NCBI RefSeq assembly: GCF_905147045.1
Contig: NC_065898.1
Span: forward strand, 4,402,001 to 4,466,000
Reading direction: 5' to 3'
DNA from: Nymphalis io
Taxonomy: Eukaryota > Arthropoda > Insecta > Lepidoptera > Nymphalidae
Length of the DNA: 64,000 nucleotides
Positions 11,701 through 23,200 of the stretch are shown piece by piece (the stretch's first letter is position 1; every line of letters begins with the position of its first letter). The notes beneath the pieces are model-generated. The model was not told where the DNA came from, searched no databases, and was given only the letters and a program-made list of their open reading frames with translations. The translations under genes and the position numbers were made by a program.

Positions 11701-14700
11701 AAAAAACTGTATAAATCAGAAAGATCAAATAGAAGTCGAGTTCTTGTTTCTCTAAGACAACATTTTACAAATTATCAAAACAAAATTAAAAACTTAGATG
11801 CCCGAATATCAAATGTTTTGTTCAGATGTTCGTCTCATTCAACCATCTTGGTTCTTCAAAATAATTTTTATATAACCTCTCTTAGCTATGACACTTGAGT
11901 CCACGAGAAGCTCAAGATTTGTTCAAAATATTCCGAGTTGGTTCGAGATGGCAGAACAAATAGTGACCGGTCGGTTGTACAAACAGACGTACCTGCGACC
12001 TTAGCCCACACTGCTTGCTAAGAATATTGACATAACGTCTATTTGTCCGTTGAATATTGTAATTTTATTAGACGCCAATGGATATTGAAACATTCAGAAT
12101 AAGTTACCTCCTGTAGTAGTAGTTACAGCCTGCAAATATCTCACTGCTGGGCGAAGGTATCCTTTAAAGAAAAAGCTTCGAGCTTATTATTGGTTCCTTC
12201 ACTATCGAATTAAGTATAAACAAATATTAAATACATGAAACCTCAGTCAAGTTAACTTGCTCGAATTCGAAGCCTCATCAGCTAAACTCCGCACACTTAG
12301 CTACCTCCTATTTGCCTTCTATATTTTAAACGATTCGATAAATATTTTCATTGTCGGCGTTTGTTGTCCAATGATAAGAATCACTTAACATATAAATATT
12401 TATAAAGCAATGTTTGTATGTCTAGCGGCAAATATCAGTGAAATCGCAAGTCCGTACAATTTTGCATAATTCGCATAACTATTACGTACGTAATCATTTT
12501 CGTTTAATCCAGTATACTTATGAAATTTGTAAAGTTTTTTTTCAACGTTTTGAATGTTAAGAACATCGGACTCTTAATTAAAATAATAAAGCAATTCCAC
12601 ATACGATTGCTTGTTCTATAAATATCTTTAACTGTCGTCCATAGTGAAAAAACGAGTTTTGAAAGTATTTGGACTTGTTCCATTGTTATTTTATATAGAA
12701 GAAAGGTATCCATGGCGACTCTCGGTTAACCATTAATCATATGACGATGTTGAGATAAAATCCGTTGGAATACACAACATAACCAGGTAGAAGTCCCTAA
12801 TCTTATTTATTTATTATTGTTGTAAAAAATCCAATAAATATAATTTTTTTACTGAATTAAATGATGCTTTTTCTTATACCGTATAATCGTTTAAGAACAA
12901 TGATATTTTTATATAAACATTATGGGGCTATTTATTATTTTATAGATATTGCTAACTTAATAATGGAATAGGTTTGTTATAATATTTTCTTGAAATGCCT
13001 TTTTTAAAACAGATCACAAAATTACAGTTATTTTTTATTTAAAAATATATATAAAAAATATAATATTGTATTTTTTAAGATTTCCATAAGATATTATCAT
13101 AATTAAATCACATAATTTGACTATGACACTTTATACCCATAGCTAAATAAGTAAGGCCTTTACAGCTGGCCAAGCTATTAATGCTTATTCTAATCCAGAG
13201 CAAAATTAAGGCAAATTGATTGTTGTTCTAAGAGTATTCAATATATATATAAATAATTGATGATGTTAAATAGACCTATGACTATGAAAAATACTTGAGA
13301 ATTCCATAACAATATTCACAGCAGTAAAGAATAATCAGAGATCTCTATGTAATTAATTCAAGGGACTAAAATAATAACGTACGTATCTACGTGACTGCTT
13401 GTGTACGATGTTATCTGTATATAAATGGTGTCCATGGTTCGAACGCCATGCCACTTTTCAACTGGTCGTCCTTGGCAGGTACGACTTTTATACCCATGAC
13501 TTTCCCGTATACTTCGTTTAGTATCTTGTAGAAAATGTATATATTATTAGCTTCAGTTATTTTTAACTAATTAAGATAAAATAACTCAATATATAGTCAG
13601 CTTCGTTTACAAATTCGTAATTTAAAAAAAAAAACAAATGTAAGGTAACTTACACATAAAATATGTATGCTAAATTTAGAATATTCCAGTTATTATATGA
13701 TGAACATATACATTGACCTAAATTCATATTAATTTGAAAATAACAATTTAAAAACTCGTAATTTTTTGACCTCATCGTTTTTAAATTCTACTTTTGACCT
13801 TTCAGGTCCAGTATTTTAGAGTTTGTAAATAAATAACCTTTATCAAATATAAAAACACAAAATTACGTGTTATTTTTCTTTTCCTTATTTTTTATAGTTA
13901 TAACATTTAGGAAGCATATTTAAATTTAAAATACACGGATTAAAATCCGTTTTAATTCCTTAATAAAGTGGTTTTTTCGGTTGAATTGTTATAAAAATAC
14001 AGAAGAAGCCTTAAAGTCCGTTCTAAAGAATTAATCGCGTTATTTATTACCTTCGCTATGAACCATCTTTAATCTCTTCTAAGCACGTTCAGCTATTTAA
14101 CAAAACATAACAAAATAGTCTCTAAGTTCTTAGATATAAGGACTAGGATCAAAAGTATATTTGGGCGTTTTTATGTAAGATATAAAACGTCGATCGTTTT
14201 CTAAAAATTTTTGATAGTAATGGTAATAATTTAAAATTGATGTAAAACTTAATCTAGGACCAATTAACATTTTAATTAAAATTCATAAAAATCACAATAA
14301 TCCGGAATCAAAAGACGTGCATATTTATTGGTAATTTATAAGCGTATTTATCTTTGTTTCAAGTTCATTTACCCATATACAATGGCTTCTAAAATAAAGT
14401 TCTCGAATATTACAAGGTAGTCACTCAAAATCGTGGATTAAAACCAATCACATGCTGACGGGACATTATCGCAAACAATAGATCCTGAGTGGCTTAAGCC
14501 GTTCCTGGTGTGGTCTACAAGACTTGCCTATTTACGCGAGCGCTTTTTACTAGTAGCAAACAATTGAAGTTTTACTGTTTAATCCTTCGTTCAAAAGATT
14601 GCGGTGTATGTATGTAATTGCGCTATTAGAGGTTTTTTAAGGGGATATTTGTGCCTTAACCTTTAAACATTAAGTGTCAAATTTATATACGAAAATATAA

Positions 14701-14876
14701 GTAGTAATTATAGTAAATAGTTGGTTTCTCAGGTTTGGTTGTTCATATGTAATTTGAAGTGTGGATCGTGAGTTGATTGGAACATCGGATGTTGTTACCG
14801 TTGTAACGTTTTCGTAGAAACTCTAATGAATCTTCTAATAAATAGGGAAGGATGTCTTTCTCCAGCGCAGCAAACA

Positions 14877-14900
14877 CGGGCCGTTATACGTAACGGCCCG
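14877..14900. repeat. GC-rich 10-bp hairpin with TACG loop
   Basis: CGGGCCGTTA and TAACGGCCCG are perfect reverse complements separated by TACG. The stem is strikingly GC-rich in an AT-rich intron and is followed by an AT dinucleotide run. It may be a stable RNA hairpin in the pre-mRNA or a palindromic protein site; no family match is recognised. Confidence 0.7.
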
Positions 14901-15913
14901 TTATATATATATATTTACGAATATTATATTACGATATAATATTTTAATTAAACAATTCCATCATATTATTATGACATGTAATTTATTAAAACCAATATAC
15001 GGACGGCTGACTAGAAGTAAATCTTAACTGAAAATTTCCATTTGCTTAGTTTGTATTTATAATTCTTCTCATTCAGGATAAAATATTGTTATAAAATTAT
15101 ACAGTATGATGCAAACATTTTCCTAGTAAAATGAGCCTTTGTCCAGTAAAGCATTTAAGATATTTCTATTGCTGTAAATATTAGATTTGGTGATAATAAG
15201 GCATTAAATAGAACGAAATTGTATCGAATAAAAAAAATACGACAACGATTAAGTGAAACGAGATACCAGTATCCTTTAATCACAACAAAATACCGAGATC
15301 AATTGCATATGAAGGGACCAATTCTACTAAGAAATTGTCACTTTATCGCAATCGAATCGCAGCTTTCCTATTCTTTAATTTAATTACAGTCTATTGGCAT
15401 AAAAGTAAACAAGTAGGTTTGGTTTTGACATAACATATTATTGGTTCGCTTCCGATTCGAATAAATATAGATTAGTCAAAGTTGGATCGGATTTGAATGG
15501 GAACGTATTGTTATCATTATATTTTAGTAGAATTCGGCTTCTGGTTATGTAACATATGTATGTTAGGGGTCTAACTTCAAAACCGCTGCACGAAGGCTCC
15601 AATAAACCTTCCGATACGAAATTACGCGCGATTACCCTCAATTACATGCAACCGACTATAAACTGGGTTTACGATATAAACGAAATTAACGCTCACATCC
15701 ACCTATTGCCCTAATTGTACCTCGACTTGTCATAAATCATTCCTTTGGATCGAGATGTTAAATTTTAACAAGGATAACGATTGTAAAGTGTTGCGCACAT
15801 AATCGAAAAATCGTCTTGTATTTAAATACTAAAACATATCAAAAAGTATTAAAACAATAATTAAGTCTTTCGTATTTTAACGATAGTTATAAATTTGATT
15901 AATTATTATCTGT

Positions 15914-15924
15914 ATGTATATATG

Positions 15925-15976
<52 letters not shown>
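15914..15976. repeat. (TA)n microsatellite
   Basis: A nearly pure TA dinucleotide run with two interrupting GTA/TGTA steps at its left side. It is followed by ACGTACGAAGTCGG and GGGCAGCTAGT, which resemble the terminal sequence of a common arthropod interspersed repeat. Confidence 0.9.
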
Positions 15977-15977
<1 letters not shown>

Positions 15978-16014
15978 GTACGAAGTCGGAACGGGCAGCT
16001 AGTTAATATAAGTG

Positions 16015-16140
16015 CTAAATGACCCAGTGATAAGAAGTAAAACACCAACAAAACTTGCATGTGAACTGTAAACTCCAAACCTCTTCCTCAAAATAATGGG
16101 GACCTTTATCCAGCAGTAGAACGCTTAAAAGGTGTTACTT
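16015..16140 (+). mobile_element. Worn SINE family A copy
   Basis: Contains GACCCAGTGATAAGAAG (head), CTTGCATGTGAA, CTCCAAACCTCTTCCTCAAA and a tail with CAGCAGTAGAACG followed by a GGTGTTAC-like end. Strongly diverged and internally deleted. Confidence 0.55.
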
Positions 16141-16639
16141 TACTATTAATATAATTTAAATAAAACATTAAACAAACATTATATAATTATTTTATAATTT
16201 ACTTAACATTATATTGATTTGTTTTTTTTTTGTGAATATTGTAATAAGCTCTAGATAAACAGTGTGCATATACTTAAAATTTAATTGGATCCATACGTTA
16301 GGCCTATCAATATTGTTTGATTAATGACATCCAGAGACTTCGGTTTAATTGCCAACTGAGACCATCATGAATCAACTGCCAGAGCTATAAATCTGATAAC
16401 TCAAACTAGTTCTGATTCAAGCTAGCTACATTTTCAAAGCAACTGGAAGTTAATACTATTTCTTTTTTATCTTTTTCCTTTTATTTTTTATAAATCTGAT
16501 CACGTAATAGATACATGTGATGCTTTTTATGTTTATTGGATTGTTAATGAGTAAATAAAATACAAAAAAAACAGACCGATAATTATAAACCAGAAATGCA
16601 ACGTAATCTGGTATAAGAATCTAACATAAGTTATGCTTA

Positions 16640-16710
16640 TCAAAATCAAAACATACATTATTCAAGTAGGCTCTAACAAGCTTATTTTGATGGTAATTTT
16701 ACAAGTTTGT
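16640..16710 (-). mobile_element. Retroposon 3'-tail fragment (family D)
   Basis: ATCAAAATCAAAACATACATTATTCAAGTAGGCTCTAACAAGC is, on the minus strand, the ending seen in a common lepidopteran retroposon (AAGCCTACTTGAATAAAG then TTTTGA repeats). The rest of the element is missing or unrecognisable. Confidence 0.55.
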
Positions 16711-16775
16711 TACGTTAATTAAATGATAAGCGACCGCTGGTTCGGTAGTAAATTCAAGTAATAATAAACAATTTT

Positions 16776-16943
16776 ATCGTGAGGAAACCTGCATGTGTCT
16801 AATTTCACGGAAATTCTGCAACATGTGTATTCTACCAACCCGCATTGCAGCAGCGTGGTGGAATAAGCTCCAAAACCTTCTCCTCAAAAAGAGGAGAGGA
16901 GGCCTTTAGCCCAGCGGTGGGACATTCACAGGCTGTTACGGTA
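16776..16943 (+). mobile_element. 5'-truncated SINE family A copy
   Basis: Begins abruptly at ATCGTGAGGAAACCTGCATG, lacks the tRNA head, and runs to the family tail GGGACATTCACAGGCTGTTACGG. It differs little from the full copy at 105-404, so it is the youngest insertion I see in the bowl intron. Confidence 0.8.
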
Positions 16944-17289
16944 AACAATTTTACACGTACCTATATATATTATAATTAATTAAAACAAATTCATTGCTTT
17001 CAATCTTCGTAATCTAAATTAATATGACTTCCCTCGATCTCTTTTAAACGGAAGAACTATTTACACTTAATTCCGATTCGATTGTAAAACAAATTTAATA
17101 TTTACATTTACCAAAAACTAAACTACATAAAATTAAATATTTCATTTTAATCTATTAAATATCTACAGTCATTTTTATAATATATTAATTTAAAATAAAA
17201 AATAATAACAAAATACGCATTATAAATTTATAGAAAAAACTAAAAAAACTTTAAACTCGTGTTAAGAAAATCTTAACAAAAAGGCATGT

Positions 17290-17540
17290 TATATACAGGA
17301 TTATATAAACGATAGAAGCTTAGGGTTAGTATTCGTTGATGTTCATAAATATGATATATGAATATAATTGTAAATGATTATTGTATATAATTTTCTAATT
17401 GCGAAAAGAGTGACTACTGAGTTTCTCGTCGGCTTTTTCTCGGTAGAACATACATTCCGAACCGTAGTAGTACCTTTATGTTAAAATTAAAATTGTAAAA
17501 TGACGAATCAAAAATGCTTGTTATAACTATTTGAATTTTT
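17290..17540 (+). mobile_element. Family D retroposon 3' region
   Basis: Shares a block sequence with 19280-19525: GTTGATGTTCATA, GTGACTACTGAGTTTCT, CGTCGGCTTTTTCTCGG, TAGAACATACATTCCGAAC, then TCAAAAATGCTTGTTATAA. The pattern (stop-rich, ending in a TGCTTGT-type tail) is that of a widespread lepidopteran retroposon 3' end. Class uncertain, probably LINE-derived. Confidence 0.55.
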
Positions 17541-18159
17541 AACTTTGACTGTAAATGACTTCATGGCACATAGACATGGCATGGAGAAAACGTAATTATA
17601 GGTTCCTTTATTCAAAGATATCTAGCAATTGTAAAGATTGTTGCCTCCCACATAAATGAAATAGCAATAACATTTCGTCTTGTCCAATAAACTTAATACT
17701 TCAATATACTATAGCAATTTTATAATTGCCGTTATTTGGTGACATGATTTCTCTCAAATGCGTTACATTACCAAAACAAGGCCGCACATACGAAACGACC
17801 TTTTAATTCTAATTTGTAAATGTTAGCTGATGATTTAATAAGAACATATTTGTTAGAAGGCAGAGGCTCATATTTCAATATCGTAAGTTTTGAAATAGAC
17901 TATGTTTCAAAATTATCCAAGTGTAAAGGTTAGTATCAAGTGTCTATCATCGTTTAAAAAAACTAGAGCCTCTGTTTTTGCTCTAGTATATTTATAAATG
18001 TTTATAACTAAATGCCAGTGCTAAAAGAAAACACCTAAAAATTCTAATGCTTCCAAAATGTATTCCAATTTCGAAAAGACGTTGATTTTTTTTTTTGTAA
18101 TTGGATTATATCGTAGCGAAGATGTTGGTTCTAAATTCAATTTTTAAATTTAATTTAAT

Positions 18160-18330
18160 TATAATACATGAAGTAGGTAAAGCACCTGACACCGGTGCAA
18201 GTAAGCTCAATGAATGTTTGCGTCAGTCAGAGGTGAAATTGAGTGTGAAGCGGCAGCGGCGAGCCGTCGCTCCCATTATGCCGCTCGGACTGCGACCACA
18301 ATAAACCGGCTGTGGGAGCAATGTAGTATC
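18160..18330. promoter_or_regulatory. GC-richer intronic block, possible conserved non-coding element
   Basis: Within the AT-rich intron this block is GC-richer and of high complexity. It contains a forkhead-like TGTTTGC and a CGGCAGCGGCGAGC run. The reading frame across it encodes nothing recognisable. It is an enhancer candidate only by composition; cross-species conservation is untested. Confidence 0.2.
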
Positions 18331-18881
18331 ATACTGTCTTGATGTATTAGTAACAGCTGTAACTGATAACGGTTTTTTTTTTTCGAAAAAAAGCATGCTC
18401 TTTTTGATTATACCTAAATCGAATTACTTACAATTAATAACAAAATTGTAATGATCTTTACACTGTCGATTAGGCATTAGAACTGTGTAACTGTGTGACC
18501 GATGTAAGCTAATTATTAGTATTTTCAATAGTTTATATATATTTAGTCTTATTTTAAATTATATAATACACATGCCGACATTCCCAAGATTAAAAATCCA
18601 GTTACATACCTGAGCGCAACGTGGACCAACCACTTCGCCGCGCTCCATTAGTATTTTCCATTTATTTTTTGTCCACGTACCTGTCCGAGTTTGGGGATTC
18701 AACTTTTTTATAAAGCCGCGCGACGAATACAAAATTTCTTTAGTATAACAAACGGAAAATTAATGATGTAGCGTGGAGTTATGCAAGTCTACGATGTAAA
18801 CTGTATTAATTTTCCATTAACTTTATACTTGTTATAGAAAATTAAGAAATAATAAAAAAGCCTATTATGTGTACAGAATAT

Positions 18882-18928
18882 GAAAAATACTTATTTATTT
18901 ACATCTACTAAATAAATAAGTATTTTTC
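18882..18928. repeat. Perfect 19-bp inverted repeat, 9-nt loop
   Basis: GAAAAATACTTATTTATTT at 18882-18900 is exactly reverse-complemented at 18910-18928, separated by ACATCTACT. It could be a folded-back remnant of a short inverted-repeat element or a pre-mRNA hairpin. I see no terminal target duplication. Confidence 0.8.
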
Positions 18929-19279
18929 TTGCTTTAAATCAAATATTAATCGTAAGTTAATATAAAGCACGTTAACGTTATATACTCGTAGTAATGTCAA
19001 ATCATCAAATGCTCGACTTCTTGGTCTCATTAAGGAAGTAGCAGATTAAATGAGACTTGTATTTTAACGAGTGATTGTAAATCGAGTGAACGCAAAACGC
19101 TAACAAGCTATCGAACGTGTGTGAAAGATACTAATGATGCATTATCTTGGCCACACACGTAATCATTAATGGGTTATGAATAATTTCAAAAAGAGCTATT
19201 AAGAAAACTTCATGATAGATTACTGCTGCATCATGAGTTTTGATATTAAAACTATATTTTTTTTCAATAAATAAGGATT

Positions 19280-19525
19280 ATAGTGTAGGATTGTATAAAT
19301 AATAGAAGAGCTTGAAGTTAGTAGTCGTTGATGTTCATACAGAATATTTAAAGATTGTATATAATTATTAAATGTAATTTTCTTTAGTGAGTTACGTAGT
19401 TTCTTGCCGGTTATTATCGATAGAATTCACATTCTGCACCGGTGGTAGGTCTATGTTAAAACTAAAATCGTAAATTACGATTCAATAGTGCTTGTGATAG
19501 CCTACTTTGAGAATATATATTTTTT
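19280..19525 (+). mobile_element. Family D retroposon 3' region, second copy
   Basis: Matches 17290-17540 block by block: GTAGTCGTTGATGTTCATAC, GTTTCTTGCCGGTTATTATC, CACATTCTGCACCGGTGGTAGG, CGATTCAATAGTGCTTGTGA. Same strand as the first copy and about 2 kb away, so either two insertions or an old local duplication. Confidence 0.55.
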
Positions 19526-20079
19526 GTCTTTGGCTGTAGATTGAGTTCTTTAATTGTAACCATAAATGTTGAAATTGTAACTAGTTTTATTGAACATTTA
19601 AGTCTTATAAAAATTACGTAATCAAGAAGAACATTTTGCAAGATAATAAAAAACGAATGTTAATAGCTAGTAGTAAAACATAAAACTAGAATTTTAAAAG
19701 TGCCTCACATAAAAACATACATCTCATTCGGTTAAAAGTGACGCCGCAAAAAAATACATACGAGAATTATAGTGCCACTCAACTTGTTGCGAAAAACCGT
19801 GTGAATAACACTTCTGATTTGCATTATGTCATATACGGCGATGTAAATGTTTTGCTACTGCTCCTTGTTTTAATATTTCAATTCATGAATAAACTTGAAT
19901 ACATAAATAAATATTATTAATATATTCGTTGGAGTTTATTTAAACTTTTTTTTTGCCAGCTTAAACATTTTCTGTGTAATAATAAACATGTTTTAATTTT
20001 AGCTTAGATTCTTGTTATACTATTAAGAAAGTTTTTATGCATTTTTATTGAAAATTTAAAGACTGAAAAATGATCCTGA

Positions 20080-20262
20080 TGGCGAGTGATCCCCTCCTCC
20101 ATAGACATTGGCGCTGAAAGAAATATTAACCATCCCTTACATCGCCATATTTACTTTTCGAACCAGAACACAACAATACTGGTATAGCTGTTTGATGAGT
20201 GGGTGGTACTTACCCTGACGGGCTTGCACAAAGCCTCACAACCAAGTTACAGCAAAAATGTT
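20080..20262 (-). mobile_element. Worn family B retroposon copy
   Basis: Contains CATAGACATTGGCGCTG, GAACCAGAACACAACAATAC, TTTGATGAGTGGGTGGTAC and GGCTTGCACAAAGCC, all diagnostic of family B in minus orientation, with an internal deletion and the poly(A)-side end lost. Confidence 0.65.
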
Positions 20263-23200
20263 AATTTTAAAATTAGAATTGTGTAGTTAACCCAGTTAAT
20301 GACCTCTAGAACAATTATAGGGACACTAAAGATTTCTCCACGACGAAGACAGTATTTCAAACGAAGTCTATTCTAATGCTAATTAGCTGAAAGTCGAAGC
20401 GTTGGCGTTAGTACCTCATGAGATGGTAGCTTTAAAACAAATTGACTTAGAGTAAGCGCACACAAGGAACACATTTTAACTAGAATTTATTTTATTTATC
20501 ACAAAAAATACTTTAAGGATAATTTAATTCAATTTATCGACAACTGTGACCTCTGATTTGCATTTACTTTACCAAATCGCTTCCATTATAATTGTCGATA
20601 ACCAATAAATTATTGAAACTTTAACGTTTCGAATATCGTGTATTATTTTGATTAGGATTGCAATTGCTTTCTTATCATAAATATAAAATATATTAGACCT
20701 ATAGAATTAAATGTGGACCAAGCTTTAAGGCCCGTCTAAGTACCAGATAAAACGTTGCGTGGGTTTACACGACAAGCAACGGTTGCTTAAGTACATTTTA
20801 TATGCCTTAATATGGTTACTACTTCTGTGTCATGCTTTATTTTCAATGTTCTCTAAACAGCTATTTGGGTGTTCCATAGATTAATAATTAATTTACTATT
20901 TTTTTATGAGAATTTTGCGTTATAATTTATTTCTTTCGTAGAATTTTGCTTCCTTGTCTTTGTGTTTTCCTCGTGTATTATATAATGATCTAATATTGCT
21001 TCGTTACATACTTCATCATTTAAAACAATGATTATATAAATATATACAATATATAGCTAATTAATAAAATAACACGTGTTTGTGTATTCAGTCAGATTTT
21101 TCTTACATTCATTAAATACATCGAAATACATTTTATTTAATATATAATTGTAATTTGTTGCTTTTGATTATTTAAACGTATTAATATAAGGTTCGTTTTG
21201 AAAATTATTGCGTTATATAGTACATTTATTGAAAAAGGTTATTGACTATGAAAAGTGTACGCTACGACTCATAGATGCGGATCAGTAATGCTTAAAGCGG
21301 GTGAAACCGTGTGGAACAGCTGTAATATAATTACATGTCTACTTTTTAATAGTTATCTTAATAACTAATACATAACTGTGAATGGAATGCCGTGAACCAT
21401 GCTTACACTAAAGAAGATTGATTAAAAGTCGTATTGCAAAACAGTCATGCAATGTAAATATATAATATATAGACAAATCTGTAGATTACCTTTTTCTCCT
21501 GTCGCTTGCCAACCATTACAACCGGTACATTTGAAAATAGAATAGAAAAATATATTCGAAGTATACAAATTCATATAGGTTTCGTCAAACTTTCAATAAT
21601 GATTATGGTTGAATTTCAACCAAAAGGAAACACTCGTTTTTAAAAAACCTAACGCTAGAAATGTAGAATGATTAAAAATAATATAGAATGATTTTTAATA
21701 ATATAATCTGCTCCATAATTATACAAATGGCTTGATTATGTTAATTGGCGCTGTTTATAAGCAGTTTTGATTTACTTGTGGCGTTTCACCGTTTGTATCC
21801 ATTTTCAAAACAAAATTTATGTCTTGCCGCTACTGTCTTAAGTTATTTAGGTAAGTGTGGGCTGTACAGACTTTTGGTTATGTTAAATTTATAAAAATAA
21901 TTAGCAATTCCAAGTTTTTAACATTATAATTTTATTAGGTCGGTTTTTTATTACATAAATTAATATTCCATTTATATTTTTAATTAAATATTCCATTAAT
22001 TGTATGTAACGTAACGTTTTTAACGTGTTATTCGTTAGAAGTATTGTTTTCCACTAATAATGATACGATATTTCCGAGTAAAATATAGTAATAGAAAAAC
22101 GATAAGTAAAGCTTCATCAATCTAGACGATAGAGGCTTAGAGGAGATGAGCTGGAGGGGATGGGGCGTTGACCTCGCATTCCGCCGCGTGGACCTGCTTT
22201 CTTTACTTGAAAATATTATCTCCTGAAGAATATCGACTGTATAATCAATATAATATAAATTATGTTTAAATATTAATAAAGAAATAGTAATAAAATAAAT
22301 ATATGAATTAATTCAATTGTATCATGCAAACGAAGCAAAAATGAAATATTGAAGAAATTATTCCGAATAAACCGTTTCTAAACTCCCTTCAAATTTTAAT
22401 AACTAAATCGCATAAATATTAAATTATACACTTTAGTGCAATAAACTGGTTACTGAACGTTAAATATTACTTTAAGACAAGGCTAGTACTTTCAAAAAAC
22501 CAATTCTATAAGCAACGTTTAACGCGGCCAGATGGCCAGCTCGATTCATACTTATAATAAGAAAAAAAAGTTGTAAGAGAAATTGATTCGACCCATAGAC
22601 GACGGTGCGTAGAGTTAAGAATAAACCAGATAGAGTAAACTTAAAAATGCTGTTTATTCACGATTAATCCTATTAACAGAAATAGGATTTACACAAAGCA
22701 CCACTATTTATTCAGACATAATGCTTGCGTAAATAATTCTACGTGACTTTTATAAATCTTCCTTTGAAGGTAGAAAAAACGTCAACCATTTTAAAACGGC
22801 TTTGGATTTAATATAAATCGCCTTTTAGTTTTTTTACGTTTAATGCTTTTGATGTTATTATATAAAGTATGCATGACAAGTAATTCTAAAGAAATAATTT
22901 CAGTGTAATTATATTTGAAATATCACCATAGAATAAATTAAAAAAAACCTGTAGAATTAACAGTTTGAATCTCTAAATAGTTCTTAATTCTTTGTAAATG
23001 ATATCGTTCTCAGATAGGTAATCTCAAACCCACTATTGAATTATTGTTATAAAAAACTCGTCCGGGTCGGTGAGAAGAATATCTTTAAATTATAAACTAG
23101 ACTGTCGGAGTTTACATTGCTATTCTGTAAGCACTCACTTCGTATCTCATTCGTTTAATGTAAAAAATCTTCTTACGGTGATACTCTATTTTAATGCTTG

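Noticed and set aside
18101..18304. 67-codon frame over a GC-richer block
   Set aside because: The translation shows no domain. The block is listed only as a possible non-coding element.
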